64,000 nt of DNA from JBNJFY01 sp051747265 (GTDB taxonomy: Bacteria > Bacteroidota > Rhodothermia > Balneolales > Balneolaceae): positions 682,001-746,000 of the forward strand of contig JBNJFY010000001.1 of the NCBI GenBank assembly GCA_051747265.1. Direction: 5' to 3'. The number at the start of each line of letters is the position of its first letter. The stretch's first letter is position 1. Position numbers and translations under genes: made by a program. Positions 1 through 9,929 of this stretch are shown piece after piece. The notes beneath the pieces are model-generated. The model searched no databases and was not told the DNA's origin. It saw only the letters and a program-made list of their open reading frames with translations.

Positions 1-969
1 TCCATCATACGGTGAAATACTACCCGTGGACTCATAACGCTCTTGGGAAGCGTAGAAATATTGTATTTGAGGTGATTCTTGGAAATATCGTTTGCGCAGC
101 ACGTTTAAGAAGGCAGAGCGTTTAGGCCTTTCATCCGGTTCTCCGAATCGGAAATGCTGATATAAGAAGCGATTCATCTCCGTTTCCAAATCGGAGGCGT
201 TTTTACGTATGGCCCAAGCAATTGTATCATTTCGGGCAATGGTTGGACCTTCCACCAAGCTACCTAGATATTTATTTACCGCTTGATACATATTGTTATC
301 AGCAATGGTAGCCAGATATTCGCCCCGTTGAACTCGCGTCAACAGTGCCTCGGTGTCCATATCATCGGGCACCAAATTGATATCGAAATCATAACCGTAC
401 TTCTGTTCCATCTCAATCAGCCGGAAATAGTAGGATGAATTTCGTCGAACACTGATTGGGGTACCCTGCAGCTCTTCCAATGTCTGTGGTAGGGGATCTA
501 CCTGATCGGATAACACTACGATCTGATTAACCAAATTATACGGCCGAGTAAAGGTTACGTATTGGTTACGCTCCGGGGTAATGGTATAATTATCAGCAAT
601 GACATCGCCATCCCCGCGGTTTAGAATATCATAAGGATTATCATCTCGTTTTAGGATCACCACATCCAGCGCTAAATCATGCTGGTGAGCAAAGCGTTGC
701 ATCATCTCATACTCAAACCCGCGCTCCACTCCCTGATGCAAAAAATAAGAGCTGGAGCTGTAAGAAGTGATCATGCGAAGCACTCCACTTTGCTTGATAT
801 CCTGCCAATCTCGCTCTACCGGTTCCACCACGTTAACTTCCAGTTGATCGCGATCAGGAGTCGGCTCATCGACCGAACAAGCTGAAGTAATCAGCAAAGC
901 AGTGGGTATCAGCAGCTTCGCCAATTGTGGTGATGGGGTTGGTATGTATGCCAGGGCTTGTTTAAACAT
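1..969 (-). CDS. MltF-like lytic transglycosylase lipoprotein, N-terminal part (3' end outside window)
   Basis: The reading frame is open from the ATG at 969 to the left edge (323 codons, no stop), so the C-terminus is missing. Residues 1-31 form a lipoprotein-type signal ending in ITSAC, with Cys31 as the likely lipidated residue. Residues about 55-290 read as a family-3 extracellular solute-binding fold: GVLRMIT near the start, the Arg-Gly-Asp-Gly-Asp-Val-Ile-Ala-Asp-Asn stretch, and TRPYN. In the MltF family this fold precedes an SLT lytic transglycosylase domain. The last visible residues (SISPYDG) match the linker that normally precedes that domain. Expected role: outer-membrane-anchored peptidoglycan cleavage in the periplasm. 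If the SLT domain is absent beyond the edge, it would be only an amino-acid-binding-like lipoprotein. Confidence 0.75.
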   Translation of the reverse strand, partial: MFKQALAYIPTPSPQLAKLLIPTALLITSACSVDEPTPDRDQLEVNVVEPVERDWQDIKQSGVLRMITSYSSSSYFLHQGVERGFEYEMMQRFAHQHDLALDVVILKRDDNPYDILNRGDGDVIADNYTITPERNQYVTFTRPYNLVNQIVVLSDQVDPLPQTLEELQGTPISVRRNSSYYFRLIEMEQKYGYDFDINLVPDDMDTEALLTRVQRGEYLATIADNNMYQAVNKYLGSLVEGPTIARNDTIAWAIRKNASDLETEMNRFLYQHFRFGEPDERPKRSAFLNVLRKRYFQESPQIQYFYASQERYESTGSISPYDG

Positions 970-1313
970 AGCCGTTGTGCCTTTGTAGATCTATTCGCAA
1001 GATAGAGCGGTTTTTGATTTAGGCAAACTTTTTGGTGACAGACTCTTGAAACATAACGCCTTAGACGTACAAACAATTACCCGGTTTCATCTTTACACCT
1101 AACGTTAAACATTATTATACTCTACAGCATTTTTCGATATTAGAGGGCTTTGAAAACCTTCCGAAATTTATTCGGTCATGGCAAGATGTAGTAATAATCA
1201 CCGTTTACACAATCTAATCAGGGGATTGCCGCACTACGTTCGCAATGACAGGTAGTTTTGCAAAGCCCTCTATTATTCGCTGTATTCATACAATTGATCA
1301 TTCATTTCCCCCT
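970..1313. other. Intergenic region between divergent mltF-like and TonB receptor genes
   Basis: This 344-bp gap separates two divergently read genes, so it should hold both promoters. Most of its right half (1142-1271) is a MITE copy, described separately. No convincing -33/-7 promoter pair could be picked out by eye. Confidence 0.6.
1142..1271 (+). mobile_element. MITE copy 1 (about 130 bp, 3-bp target duplication ATT)
   Basis: The element starts AGAGGGCTTTG and ends GCAAAGCCCTCT, giving terminal inverted repeats, the left one with a single-base deletion. It is flanked by ATT at 1139-1141 and 1272-1274. The interior carries a GATTGC...GCAATGAC hairpin of the widespread GTCATTGCGA...GCAATC type. 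The same element occurs at 36622-36752 (inverted) and 48207-48337. It encodes no protein, so any movement would need a transposase elsewhere. It lies within 45 bp of the preferred start of the TonB receptor gene. Confidence 0.85.
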
Positions 1314-3785
1314 ATGCTTTACCGAAAGGCATTACTCTTAACTCTATGGTTCCTATTTTCCGGAATTACCGTATCAGCTCAGGTCAGCGGGCAACTAGAA
1401 GATTCCGAAACGGGCTCGCCGGTAGTTGGAGCCAACATTCAACTATTAGCAGATTCCACTAAAGGAACCACCACCAATGAACAGGGCCGATTTCGATTAA
1501 ATATTTCTGCTTTTCCCACTCGTTTTCAGATTAGCGCGGTGGGTTATCAAACCCGAGTGGTCACCGTTTTTGAGCCCACGGCCGACTTGCGCGTCATGTT
1601 GGTTCCCGCCACCTTGGAAAGCGAACCGGTAATAGTGGAAGCCCGACGTATCCCGGTCACCGATATTCAAGAACAAACATTACCCGTTACGTCAATATCT
1701 GGAGAAGGTCTGGAGATTAAATCTACCACTACAGCGGTAGATCTATTGCGCGCGGAATCGGGTGTGTTTATCCAGCAAACCAGTATTGGCCAAGGCAGTG
1801 TTTACGTGCGTGGACGTGCCGGACGTGATGTGCTCTACTTATTCAATGGTCTGCGTATGAACCCTTCCTTTGTTCGTTCCGGGCAAAATCAGTATTTCGG
1901 CTCCATCGATCCGTTTAGCGTGCAAGAGTTGGATGTCTTTCGGGGGCCCGTATCGGTACATTATGGTAGTGATGCCCTCTCTGGCGGAGTTAATATTATT
2001 ACCGAGCAAGCCAAATTCCGAAAATCAGAAACGCAGCGTCCCTGGCAGGCAGAAGTCCTCGGCCAAACCAATGTGGGAGGAACGGGTGAATATTCAGCCC
2101 ACGGCGAGCTGGATTTTCGAGGAGATAAACTAGCCATTCATCTATCCGGCACCATTCGTGATTTCTCTTATTACAATATGAGTAATCAAACGGATCAATC
2201 CTTATGGTTTCCCTACCATGACTCCAAATTGGAAGATGCCTCATATCAACAATACGCATATAATCTGAATGCTCGGTGGAAACCCGATACCCAGTCGGTG
2301 CTGTCATTAGACAGCTACTACAATATCCTTCCCGACGCCCCCCGATTTGATCGCATGACCATGGGTTATTCCATCCAGTCGGATCCGACACCAAACAGTC
2401 CGCGTTTGGCCTACTTTTCCAATACCAGTCCGATGGTTTTCTCGGCCCATTCGCTCTCCTATACGTATCAGTTTGAGCGGAACTGGATAAACGAAATGTC
2501 TATCCGCGGAGCCTATCATCAACTACGGGATGACCGCAAATCAATCGGGTTCGATGTCCCGCCTTCTTATCCGGATAACCCGCTGTACCGTGAAGAGCCC
2601 TTTGCCCTGTACGACAACAATACCAGTCAACAGATCTTGGGAGCTATCGATATCACCATGGAGCCACACTCAGATTTTACCCTTCGAAGCGGTATCGACT
2701 GGGGATACGATCTCATTTCCAGTAATCGATTTTACGACTATCATTCTTCAAACGGATCGCTAAATACCGTCACTCCTCTTCCCGCGGCTCCACTGAATCG
2801 TTACCCAGACGGATCCACTTATACACGTTATGGGCTATTTACGCAGGCTACTTATGAACCTTTATCGGCACTAATGCTCCAAGTGGGTTTGCGCTACTCA
2901 CTGTCCCGTGCTGATTTAGCGTTTGAAGGCCGCAACACCGTTCGAGGTTACGACCCCTATCAACAGAGCTATGATCAGCTTAACGGCTCTCTGGGAGCCT
3001 TATGGAAGGCCAGCTCACAGTGGTCGGTCTTCGCGAATATGAGCACCGGATTTCGCGCACCCAATGTGGCCGATTTAGCGGAGCTGGGTTCACGACGATC
3101 CGAGCAATTTCAAACTGCCAATATCAATTTGCTACCGGAAAAAAGCGTGAATACCGATGCGGGAGTTCGCATTCATAGCAGTCATGTAGCCGCGGAATTA
3201 ACCGGATTCTGGCTGCACTACTTTGACAAAATTAAGCGGTTTCCCACCGGGCGTATCGTGGATGCACAAGGCAATTATTTGCGAGATGGATCCAACATAA
3301 CGCAAAGCGATGAATTTGTGGAAGTAATTGCTCGAAACGCGACGGCTATGAATCTAATGGGGGTAGAATTGAAAGCAAATTATGATCCCCAATCCACCTG
3401 GAAGACGGGAGCGACCTTTTCGTATACCCATGGTACCTTGATCAACGAGGACGACTCTACCCAACCTGTGGATCGCATTCCACCGGCCAATGGCTGGGTG
3501 TGGTTATCTTATGAAGGTATTTCCGCCCTGAGCATACGTCCTCAGATGCGTTATACTTTTGCCCATCGCCGTATTTCACCGGATGAAAAAGATGACAACC
3601 GAGTCTCCGTAGAAGGCACCGATGGATTCATCAATCTTCAATTGATTGCTCAGTGGAAGGTCAATCCGGATTTCACCTTGACCATCAAGGGGGATAATTT
3701 AACCAACGCCGCCTACCGCGAACACGCCAGCAGTCTGGATGGGTTAGCCCGTAATGTCACCTTCACATTGAAAATGACACTTTAA
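1314..3785 (+). CDS. TonB-dependent outer-membrane receptor with carboxypeptidase-regulatory-like N-domain
   Basis: From the ATG at 1314 the protein is 823 residues. It has a clean Sec signal peptide of about 23 residues ending SAQ, then a carboxypeptidase-D-regulatory-like domain (about 24-90, GxVVGANIQLL and DEQGRF-type motifs). A plug domain follows (about 110-230, with VYVRGRAGRDVLYLFNG and the GPVSVHYGSDALSGGVNIIT region), and then a 22-strand-type barrel ending in alternating hydrophobic residues (FTLKMTL). It should import a siderophore, vitamin or other ligand with TonB energy; the substrate cannot be read from the sequence. An in-frame ATG at 1245 lies inside a MITE and would add 23 residues ahead of the signal peptide, so 1314 is preferred. 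The 3' end overlaps the converging DMT gene by 4 bp. Confidence 0.9.
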   Translation: MLYRKALLLTLWFLFSGITVSAQVSGQLEDSETGSPVVGANIQLLADSTKGTTTNEQGRFRLNISAFPTRFQISAVGYQTRVVTVFEPTADLRVMLVPATLESEPVIVEARRIPVTDIQEQTLPVTSISGEGLEIKSTTTAVDLLRAESGVFIQQTSIGQGSVYVRGRAGRDVLYLFNGLRMNPSFVRSGQNQYFGSIDPFSVQELDVFRGPVSVHYGSDALSGGVNIITEQAKFRKSETQRPWQAEVLGQTNVGGTGEYSAHGELDFRGDKLAIHLSGTIRDFSYYNMSNQTDQSLWFPYHDSKLEDASYQQYAYNLNARWKPDTQSVLSLDSYYNILPDAPRFDRMTMGYSIQSDPTPNSPRLAYFSNTSPMVFSAHSLSYTYQFERNWINEMSIRGAYHQLRDDRKSIGFDVPPSYPDNPLYREEPFALYDNNTSQQILGAIDITMEPHSDFTLRSGIDWGYDLISSNRFYDYHSSNGSLNTVTPLPAAPLNRYPDGSTYTRYGLFTQATYEPLSALMLQVGLRYSLSRADLAFEGRNTVRGYDPYQQSYDQLNGSLGALWKASSQWSVFANMSTGFRAPNVADLAELGSRRSEQFQTANINLLPEKSVNTDAGVRIHSSHVAAELTGFWLHYFDKIKRFPTGRIVDAQGNYLRDGSNITQSDEFVEVIARNATAMNLMGVELKANYDPQSTWKTGATFSYTHGTLINEDDSTQPVDRIPPANGWVWLSYEGISALSIRPQMRYTFAHRRISPDEKDDNRVSVEGTDGFINLQLIAQWKVNPDFTLTIKGDNLTNAAYREHASSLDGLARNVTFTLKMTL

Positions 3786-4687
3786 CCCTTTCCCATTCGG
3801 CGTTTCCAGGTTAATCCAATTCCAGCCATAATAATGCTCATGGCAATAATTGATGTCAGTGGTGGAACCTCTTCGAATAGCAACCAAGCCAGCAAAGTGG
3901 CAATCAGCGGTTCGGCTAAGATGGTGGTAGAGAGCAGTGTGGGAGACACATATTTCACGGCATAATTCATCGACCCGTGGCCCAGAATTTGGGGCCCCAA
4001 TGCTAAACCGGCCCCCACCCAAAGCCCCCGGCTATCAATTTCCAATAAAGGCACCCCTAGCACCAGGGCCAGTAGCAGGCAGGTAATGGCCGCGTACCCA
4101 TACACTTGGAAAACATAATCGATCCACTCTGATTCCTGGCGCACTTGTTGCCCCAGTAAAATGTAGACCACAAAGATAGCGGCGGCGGTGAATGCCAGTG
4201 TATTCCCTAACAGTGGATTGGCGAATGTCGACTGAGCCATTTGTTGATCCGCGATACTCAATAAAGCGGATCCCCCGAAGGCTAACAGCACGCCCACCCA
4301 AACCGTAGCCGAAAAGTGGCGCTTTAAGAAAAAACGCTCCACCACAATCAGCATAATGGGGTGGATAGTCACCAGTACAGAGGCCGATGCCACCGAAGTG
4401 TACGCCAAAGACGCAATCCAGAAGGTGAAGTGAATGCCTAGGGCAATACCGGCCAACGCGGCTTTTACCTTGCCGTTCCACTGTTCCAAAATGCCGGGCA
4501 TCGATCGGTCCCGCCGGATCCAGAAGGGTAGTAAAAACAGAACCGCAATTCCGGTTCGAAACGCTGCCAATACAAACGGAGAGGTTCCGGGAGCCAGGCG
4601 CACTAAAATGGGCGCGAACCCAAAAGAGAGTAAGCCCACCGCCAAAATTCCATACAGTTTAACGCGCGAGTAAGAGGCTGTACTCAT
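3782..4687 (-). CDS. EamA/DMT-family transporter
   Basis: This 301-residue protein has about ten hydrophobic helices in two repeated EamA halves (about 8-140 and 150-295), as in drug/metabolite transporters of the inner membrane. The first half carries the APILVRLAPGTSPFVLAAFRT pattern typical of the first two helices, and a short basic tail (KRRMGKG) ends the protein. Members export or exchange amino acids, purines and other small metabolites, but the substrate is not predictable here. It is followed 29 bp upstream by the DUF4293 gene on the same strand. Two other DMT genes lie in this window (12413 and 33580) and are only distantly similar. Confidence 0.9.
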   Translation of the reverse strand: MSTASYSRVKLYGILAVGLLSFGFAPILVRLAPGTSPFVLAAFRTGIAVLFLLPFWIRRDRSMPGILEQWNGKVKAALAGIALGIHFTFWIASLAYTSVASASVLVTIHPIMLIVVERFFLKRHFSATVWVGVLLAFGGSALLSIADQQMAQSTFANPLLGNTLAFTAAAIFVVYILLGQQVRQESEWIDYVFQVYGYAAITCLLLALVLGVPLLEIDSRGLWVGAGLALGPQILGHGSMNYAVKYVSPTLLSTTILAEPLIATLLAWLLFEEVPPLTSIIAMSIIMAGIGLTWKRRMGKG

Positions 4688-4716
4688 AGCGATGGGTTAG
4701 CTAATGATGGGATTGC

Positions 4717-5124
4717 TTATCGGATCCGATCCATGGAGCGTACCAGCTCGATATCTTTTTTGATGAAGTGGATAGCCAGATATTGTAAAATCAAGCCGGA
4801 CAAGATCGTACCGATGCTCAAGGCTTCATCCCATAAATAGGCACCAATTCCACCCAGAGATAACAGAATGCCAACGCCAATACCAAAAGCAATGACTTGC
4901 AGCAGCATAGCTACTTTCACCCAACTCACTTGGGTGGGTCGGTTGGCATATTGGCTTATACTGGCCCAAGATACTAGTGCGGATATGGTTAAGGCGATGG
5001 CAAAACTCCACCCAATCCAGGCGGCCGGATCAGCCATGGCGTGTTCGTAAATCGGGGTAAAAAATACGACTACGTTGGCAACTCCAGCTAAGACCAATAA
5101 GAGGGTTTGAATGCGTTGAATCAC
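4717..5124 (-). CDS. DUF4293 family membrane protein
   Basis: The 135-residue protein starts MIQRIQTLLLVLA and ends with an IKKDIELVRSMDRIR tail, the two conserved ends of the DUF4293 family common in Bacteroidota-type genomes. Four hydrophobic segments are visible (about 6-24, 38-55, 70-88, 100-118), so it is an integral inner-membrane protein. Its function is not known. It may be co-transcribed with the DMT transporter 29 bp downstream. Confidence 0.8.
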   Translation of the reverse strand: MIQRIQTLLLVLAGVANVVVFFTPIYEHAMADPAAWIGWSFAIALTISALVSWASISQYANRPTQVSWVKVAMLLQVIAFGIGVGILLSLGGIGAYLWDEALSIGTILSGLILQYLAIHFIKKDIELVRSMDRIR

Positions 5125-5204
5125 AATAGTGCGCGTTTAATCCTTAATAATGGTTATTCAATTTGAACCTGAAAATATGATTTTTCAGACACAGGGCCAC
5201 ATAA

Positions 5205-5234
5205 AAAACGGAGCCCCTAGATAGACTCCGTTTT
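5205..5234 (-). terminator. Rho-independent terminator of the RND efflux operon
   Basis: AAAACGGAG (5205-5213) pairs perfectly with CTCCGTTTT (5226-5234) across a 12-nt loop. Read on the minus strand, it is followed by a T-run, 22 bp after the RND permease stop. Confidence 0.8.
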
Positions 5235-5255
5235 ACGTGATTTAGAAACATACCG

Positions 5256-8200
5256 TTATGACATCACCGGGTCATCCTCATGCTCATAGGCTTGACCTTC
5301 AGCGTAGCCATTCTGAACGGGTTCCATCGGTTCAGTGATCAACCCTGGCTCGGGATTATCAAACAAGAATCGGTTGGCGCCGCGACGTCCTTTTTCGATC
5401 ACGTAATACATAACCGGCACCAAGATCAAAGTCAGTGCCGTGGCGAAAATCAAGCCCACGATAACCGCGATGGCCATGGGACTCCACCAAGCGGCCTGCT
5501 CGCCGCCCATGTACACATATTGCCCTAAATTCGTAAAAAACTCCAACGGCTGATTGACTAATACCAAAAAGTCGATATTGAAACCAATAGCCAAAGGCAC
5601 CAAACCGAGGGTGGTGGTGATGGCAGTCAGTATTACCGGCCGAAAACGTACCCGACCTCCTTCCACCAACGCTTCCATCAGGGTCATTTTATCCCGGGTG
5701 CGGAGGATATCGATGTAATCGATCAATACAATGGCATTGTTTACCACCACACCAGCCAGAGAGATTACCCCAATTCCAGTCATGATGATCACAAATGGCA
5801 TATTGAAGACGACCAATCCATAGAGTACTCCTGCCGTGGACATAATTACTGAAGTCAGTATGATGATCGGTTTGGAGATGGAGTTAAACTGCGATATCAA
5901 CACAAAGGCGATCAGGAAGAGCGCGATTAAGAAAGCGTCCGTTAAGAAATCAGTTGCTTTCTGCTGTTCCTCTTGTTGCCCTGTGTAGTTATACTCAAAG
6001 CCGCCTGGTAATTCTTGCAGGTAAGGGCGAACCACTCCCTGTACTTCCTTAAGCACCTCATTGGCGTTATAATTGGAACGTACATCCGCCGAAATAGCAA
6101 TCAAGCGTTCCGCGTCTTTGTGCTTGATTCCGCCAAATCCTTCCGCAATCTCCCAATCGGCTACCGCGGACAGGGGAATTTGTCGCCCTTTCTCGGCCAT
6201 CACATTCAGATCGGCCAGTGAGCTCAGATTCTTGCGATACGACTCTTCCAACCGTACCGTGATATCGTACTCATCCTTGCCGTCTCGGAATTTGGAGGCT
6301 TCCACACCATTGATAGCCTGTCGCACAGTCATGCCCACCTGTTGTGTGGACAACCCAAACATAGCCGCTCGCTCACGATTAACCCGCACCCGAATTTCCG
6401 GTCGTGATTCAGGTAGGTTGGATTCCAAGCCTTCCACCTTAGCATACACCGGATCGTTCTCAATAATGCGCAGCAGATCGTCGGAGATGCGCTTTAATTG
6501 ATCCATATCTTTGCCGCGCACTTCCAGGTTGATCGGTTTCCCGGTAGGCGGACCTTGCTGCGGTTCTTCTACGGTGATTTCGGCACCCGCCAAATCTTCA
6601 CCGAAGTTAGCGCGCATGAACTCCAGCGCGTTAAAGATGTCGCCGTTTCGTTTCTGGTAGTCTACGAAGTTCAGCGCCACCGTACCTTTGTTGGAGGAAG
6701 ATTCACTGCCCCCCATACCCGCGGTAATCTGTGATCCGGCCGTACTGACAATCGATTCAACATCCTCAGGGTTCGGCAGGGTGTTCACCTTATCGGCCAT
6801 ATCTTTAATTATGCCGTTGGTGAAATCCACATTGGTGCCCACCGGGGCTTCAACTTGCACATATATTTGAGCCGGCGGGATATCCTCGGGGAAAAACTCC
6901 ACCCCGTGATTAAAGACAGCAAATACCCCCAAACTGGATATCAGTACCAATACCGCGATTCCAATAGTGACGATATTATGCCGTAACGCCCAGCGCAGAC
7001 TAACTTCATACTTCTCAAGGACTTTAGGCAATCCTTTTAGCTGCCACCAGTCACCCACTGGATCCAAGAAAAATTTGTTAGTTAGCCACAACATCCCCCC
7101 CAGAACAAGCAACATGGTCCAGGTGAGTGCATTATTCAATACCGCGAAAAACAGAATTACTCCCAAAATCCCCATCATGGTATATTTTCCACGACGCGTC
7201 ATCTGGGGACCATCAGTATCGTCTTCTTGTTCCAATCGCATAAACAGCGCACAAAGCACCGGGTTCATTACCAGCGCTACAAATAGGGAACTGGTCAACG
7301 TAATGATCAACGTAATGGGTAAATAGGACATGAACTCGCCCACGATGCCCGGCCAAAAAATCAGCGGTAGAAAGGCTGCCAAAGTAGTTGCCGTTCCGGA
7401 AATAATGGGCATAGCCACCTCTCCGGTTCCTTTTTTGGCAGCCTCAAAGTTGTTATATCCCTCCTCGAGATAGCGATAGATATTTTCCACCACTACAATG
7501 GCGTTATCCACCAGCATCCCCAAGGCCAGAATCAACGAGAACAGAACAATCATGTTCATAGTGATACCCAGGGAGATGAGTACGATAAACGACAAGAACA
7601 TAGACATGGGAATGGAAATACCCACAAAGGAGGCATTTCGCACACCCAGGAAGAATAACAAGACTCCGATCACCAGCAGTAACCCGGAAATAATATTGTT
7701 TTCCAGGCTGGTGACCATGCTGTCGATATCCTTACTCTGATCGTTAGTAACCTCTATGGCTGTGGTTGGGGGCAGATCGGGTAATCGTTTATTAACCAAT
7801 GCCTTGACCGCTTGGGCTGTTTCGATAATGTTTTCTCCGGTACGCTTGGATACCGACAGCGAAATCACCGGACTTTCTCCGAGCCGGGCGTAGGTTTCCC
7901 GATCCTTAAAGGCAAAGCTTACGTTGGCAACATCGCGCAGATAGATAGGTTTATCATCGGGCGCTTTAACCACAATATCTTCTATAGGCTCTACCACATC
8001 ATATTCGCCGGGCACGCGCAGCAGAAACTCCTTTTGTCCCACATCGATGCTCCCCCCCGGCGTGGTCACATTCTCCATCTGTATAGCACCCACCAGATCA
8101 TTAAAGGAGAGCCCGTAATATTTTAGTTTGGATAGATTTACATCCACTTTGATCTCGTGCTCCATATCCCCGGCCATCTGTACTTCCAGCACCGACGGGA

Positions 8201-8771
8201 TGGCTTCCATCTCATCTTTCAGATCCTCGGCTACATCTTTCAATTCAGCCATTCCGTATTCCCCAGACACATTAACCTGCATGATGGGAAATTCGGATAC
8301 ATTAATCTCCTGGATCATGGGATCTTCAGCATCCTGAGGCAATTCGGTTTTAGCCAGGTCTACCTTCTCCCTGACTTTTTGCAGAGCCTCGTCCATATCC
8401 ACATCGGTGTTAAACTCCAGATTAATATTGGAGTATCCTTCGGCCGAGGTGGAGGTCATCTCTTTGACATCCGAGATTCCGGACAGTTCATCCTCTAGCT
8501 TGCGCGTCACCAAGCTTTCCATATCCTCCGGCGAGACTCCGGGATAGACGGTGATCACCAGGATATTGGGGATAGTGATATCCGGCTGGGCTTCTTTGGG
8601 AATCTGCGTGTACGACCGAACCCCCATTAGGGCCACCAGCAGAATGATTACCAGCACACTGATACGATTGTCAATGGCGAACGAACTCAGACTGAATTCT
8701 TTTCGATCATCAATGGAAGCTCCATCCTCCGAGTGAGGAGCTCCATTTCCGTTAGGTGTTAAATCTGACAT
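5256..8771 (-). CDS. RND-superfamily efflux permease (AcrB/SwrC type)
   Basis: This 1171-residue inner-membrane permease is the proton-driven pump of a tripartite exporter. The first transmembrane helix is at about 30-48 (ISVLVIILLVALMG). Periplasmic PN/PC domains follow, then a helix cluster with GMLVDNAIVVVENIYRY (about 420-436). After the second periplasmic loop comes GVISLAGVVVNNAIVLIDY (about 1020). The TM4 relay has Asp-Asn where AcrB has Asp-Asp, a common variant in this branch. After TM6 there is an insertion with two extra hydrophobic stretches (about 535-580, MMGILGVILFFAV and MLLVLGGMLWL), making it longer than the usual 1030-1050. It is the last gene of tetR-tolC-adaptor-RND. The substrate is not evident. 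Confidence 0.93.
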   Translation of the reverse strand: MSDLTPNGNGAPHSEDGASIDDRKEFSLSSFAIDNRISVLVIILLVALMGVRSYTQIPKEAQPDITIPNILVITVYPGVSPEDMESLVTRKLEDELSGISDVKEMTSTSAEGYSNINLEFNTDVDMDEALQKVREKVDLAKTELPQDAEDPMIQEINVSEFPIMQVNVSGEYGMAELKDVAEDLKDEMEAIPSVLEVQMAGDMEHEIKVDVNLSKLKYYGLSFNDLVGAIQMENVTTPGGSIDVGQKEFLLRVPGEYDVVEPIEDIVVKAPDDKPIYLRDVANVSFAFKDRETYARLGESPVISLSVSKRTGENIIETAQAVKALVNKRLPDLPPTTAIEVTNDQSKDIDSMVTSLENNIISGLLLVIGVLLFFLGVRNASFVGISIPMSMFLSFIVLISLGITMNMIVLFSLILALGMLVDNAIVVVENIYRYLEEGYNNFEAAKKGTGEVAMPIISGTATTLAAFLPLIFWPGIVGEFMSYLPITLIITLTSSLFVALVMNPVLCALFMRLEQEDDTDGPQMTRRGKYTMMGILGVILFFAVLNNALTWTMLLVLGGMLWLTNKFFLDPVGDWWQLKGLPKVLEKYEVSLRWALRHNIVTIGIAVLVLISSLGVFAVFNHGVEFFPEDIPPAQIYVQVEAPVGTNVDFTNGIIKDMADKVNTLPNPEDVESIVSTAGSQITAGMGGSESSSNKGTVALNFVDYQKRNGDIFNALEFMRANFGEDLAGAEITVEEPQQGPPTGKPINLEVRGKDMDQLKRISDDLLRIIENDPVYAKVEGLESNLPESRPEIRVRVNRERAAMFGLSTQQVGMTVRQAINGVEASKFRDGKDEYDITVRLEESYRKNLSSLADLNVMAEKGRQIPLSAVADWEIAEGFGGIKHKDAERLIAISADVRSNYNANEVLKEVQGVVRPYLQELPGGFEYNYTGQQEEQQKATDFLTDAFLIALFLIAFVLISQFNSISKPIIILTSVIMSTAGVLYGLVVFNMPFVIIMTGIGVISLAGVVVNNAIVLIDYIDILRTRDKMTLMEALVEGGRVRFRPVILTAITTTLGLVPLAIGFNIDFLVLVNQPLEFFTNLGQYVYMGGEQAAWWSPMAIAVIVGLIFATALTLILVPVMYYVIEKGRRGANRFLFDNPEPGLITEPMEPVQNGYAEGQAYEHEDDPVMS

Positions 8772-8797
8772 GAAATTAAAATCCTTGGGTATGCTTC

Positions 8798-9877
8798 TTA
8801 ATTAGCGTAGGCTTGTTGGCGTTTGTTCACCACGTTTATTCGCGTATCCTCTTGTAAAAACGAGGAGCCTACGGTGATAAATTGGTCCTCCGGGCTCAAC
8901 CCCTTTTCCACAACCACGCGGCTACCGTAACCTGGACCGATACTGATTTTACGCTGACGAGCCACCTTGTTTCCATCCCGATCGCTACCCACAACATACA
9001 CCACCGGGCCTTCATCGGTTTGATAGATATACTCTTGTCCGATCACGATGGTATTGGTGAGCGCGATTGTGCGTAAGCGCATATTAGCCAGCATATCGAT
9101 CTTCATATTATCGTTCGCATTCTTGATGGGTACTTCAATGCGAAAGGTCCGAGATTGCTTATCGATGCTGCTTCCCACGTACGTGACTGGGCCGCGCAGT
9201 GTATCCGGATCCTGCGTATTGAGCCATACCAACGCGGTATCACCCTTTTGAACCACATCGGCGTAACGGGAAGGCACTCCGGCAGTAACTTTCACATAAT
9301 CGTTGGCCAGAATACGTACCATGCGTGTACCCGGCATAACCATCTCGCCCGCTTCGACCAGTTTTTCTTCCAACACTCCGTCAAACGGTGAGCGCAATTT
9401 AGTCTTACCCAACTGAACCTTCACCGATTCCAAAGACGCCTGATTTTGCTCATAGGTGTACTTGGCATTCAGGTATTGAATTTCAGACCCAACGCTGTCC
9501 TCCAGCCAAATCCGTTTTTGGCGCTCAAAATTTTCCCGAGCTTGCTCGGTGACCGCCTTTAGGCGATTAAACTCTTGCTTCAGCTGACTGTCGTCAATTT
9601 GCGCAATAATCTGACCAACTTTGACCGGATCACCTTCACTTACATAATATTTCACCACGTTACCATTGGCTTCCGCGGAGAGAAAGGCATCATTGATAGC
9701 CTGAACTTCACCTACCATATCCACATAGCTGGAGAAGGTCGTAGGTTGCAACGAATAGGTTTGTACATTTACCGTCTTCACTTTTTCCTCAACCGATGCC
9801 TCTTGCTCCCCATTGCCGGCACAGCCCCAACTCAAAGCAGCAAACAGTATCAAAATTCCCAGAGTTCGTACTTTCAT
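8798..9877 (-). CDS. RND efflux periplasmic adaptor (membrane fusion protein), lipoprotein
   Basis: From the ATG at 9877 the protein has 359 residues. It begins with a lipoprotein signal (MKVRTLGILILFAALSWGC, Cys at 19), which supports this start over the GTG four codons upstream. The barrel-sandwich/lipoyl half (about 60-90), a short coiled-coil hairpin (about 95-150) and the second lipoyl half (LRSPFDGVLEEKLVEAGEMV) are visible, then a beta-barrel domain. It should bridge the RND pump and the TolC channel encoded on either side. It ends 26 bp before the permease gene. Confidence 0.9.
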   Translation of the reverse strand: MKVRTLGILILFAALSWGCAGNGEQEASVEEKVKTVNVQTYSLQPTTFSSYVDMVGEVQAINDAFLSAEANGNVVKYYVSEGDPVKVGQIIAQIDDSQLKQEFNRLKAVTEQARENFERQKRIWLEDSVGSEIQYLNAKYTYEQNQASLESVKVQLGKTKLRSPFDGVLEEKLVEAGEMVMPGTRMVRILANDYVKVTAGVPSRYADVVQKGDTALVWLNTQDPDTLRGPVTYVGSSIDKQSRTFRIEVPIKNANDNMKIDMLANMRLRTIALTNTIVIGQEYIYQTDEGPVVYVVGSDRDGNKVARQRKISIGPGYGSRVVVEKGLSPEDQFITVGSSFLQEDTRINVVNKRQQAYAN

Positions 9878-9929
9878 ATCAAAGTTCACTTTTTAGTCTA
9901 GTATTTTTTAAAACGTGGTTGATTAATAA

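Noticed and set aside
2..885. Plus-strand ORF at 679-885
   Set aside because: It lies antisense to the continuous MltF-like frame and shows no family features.
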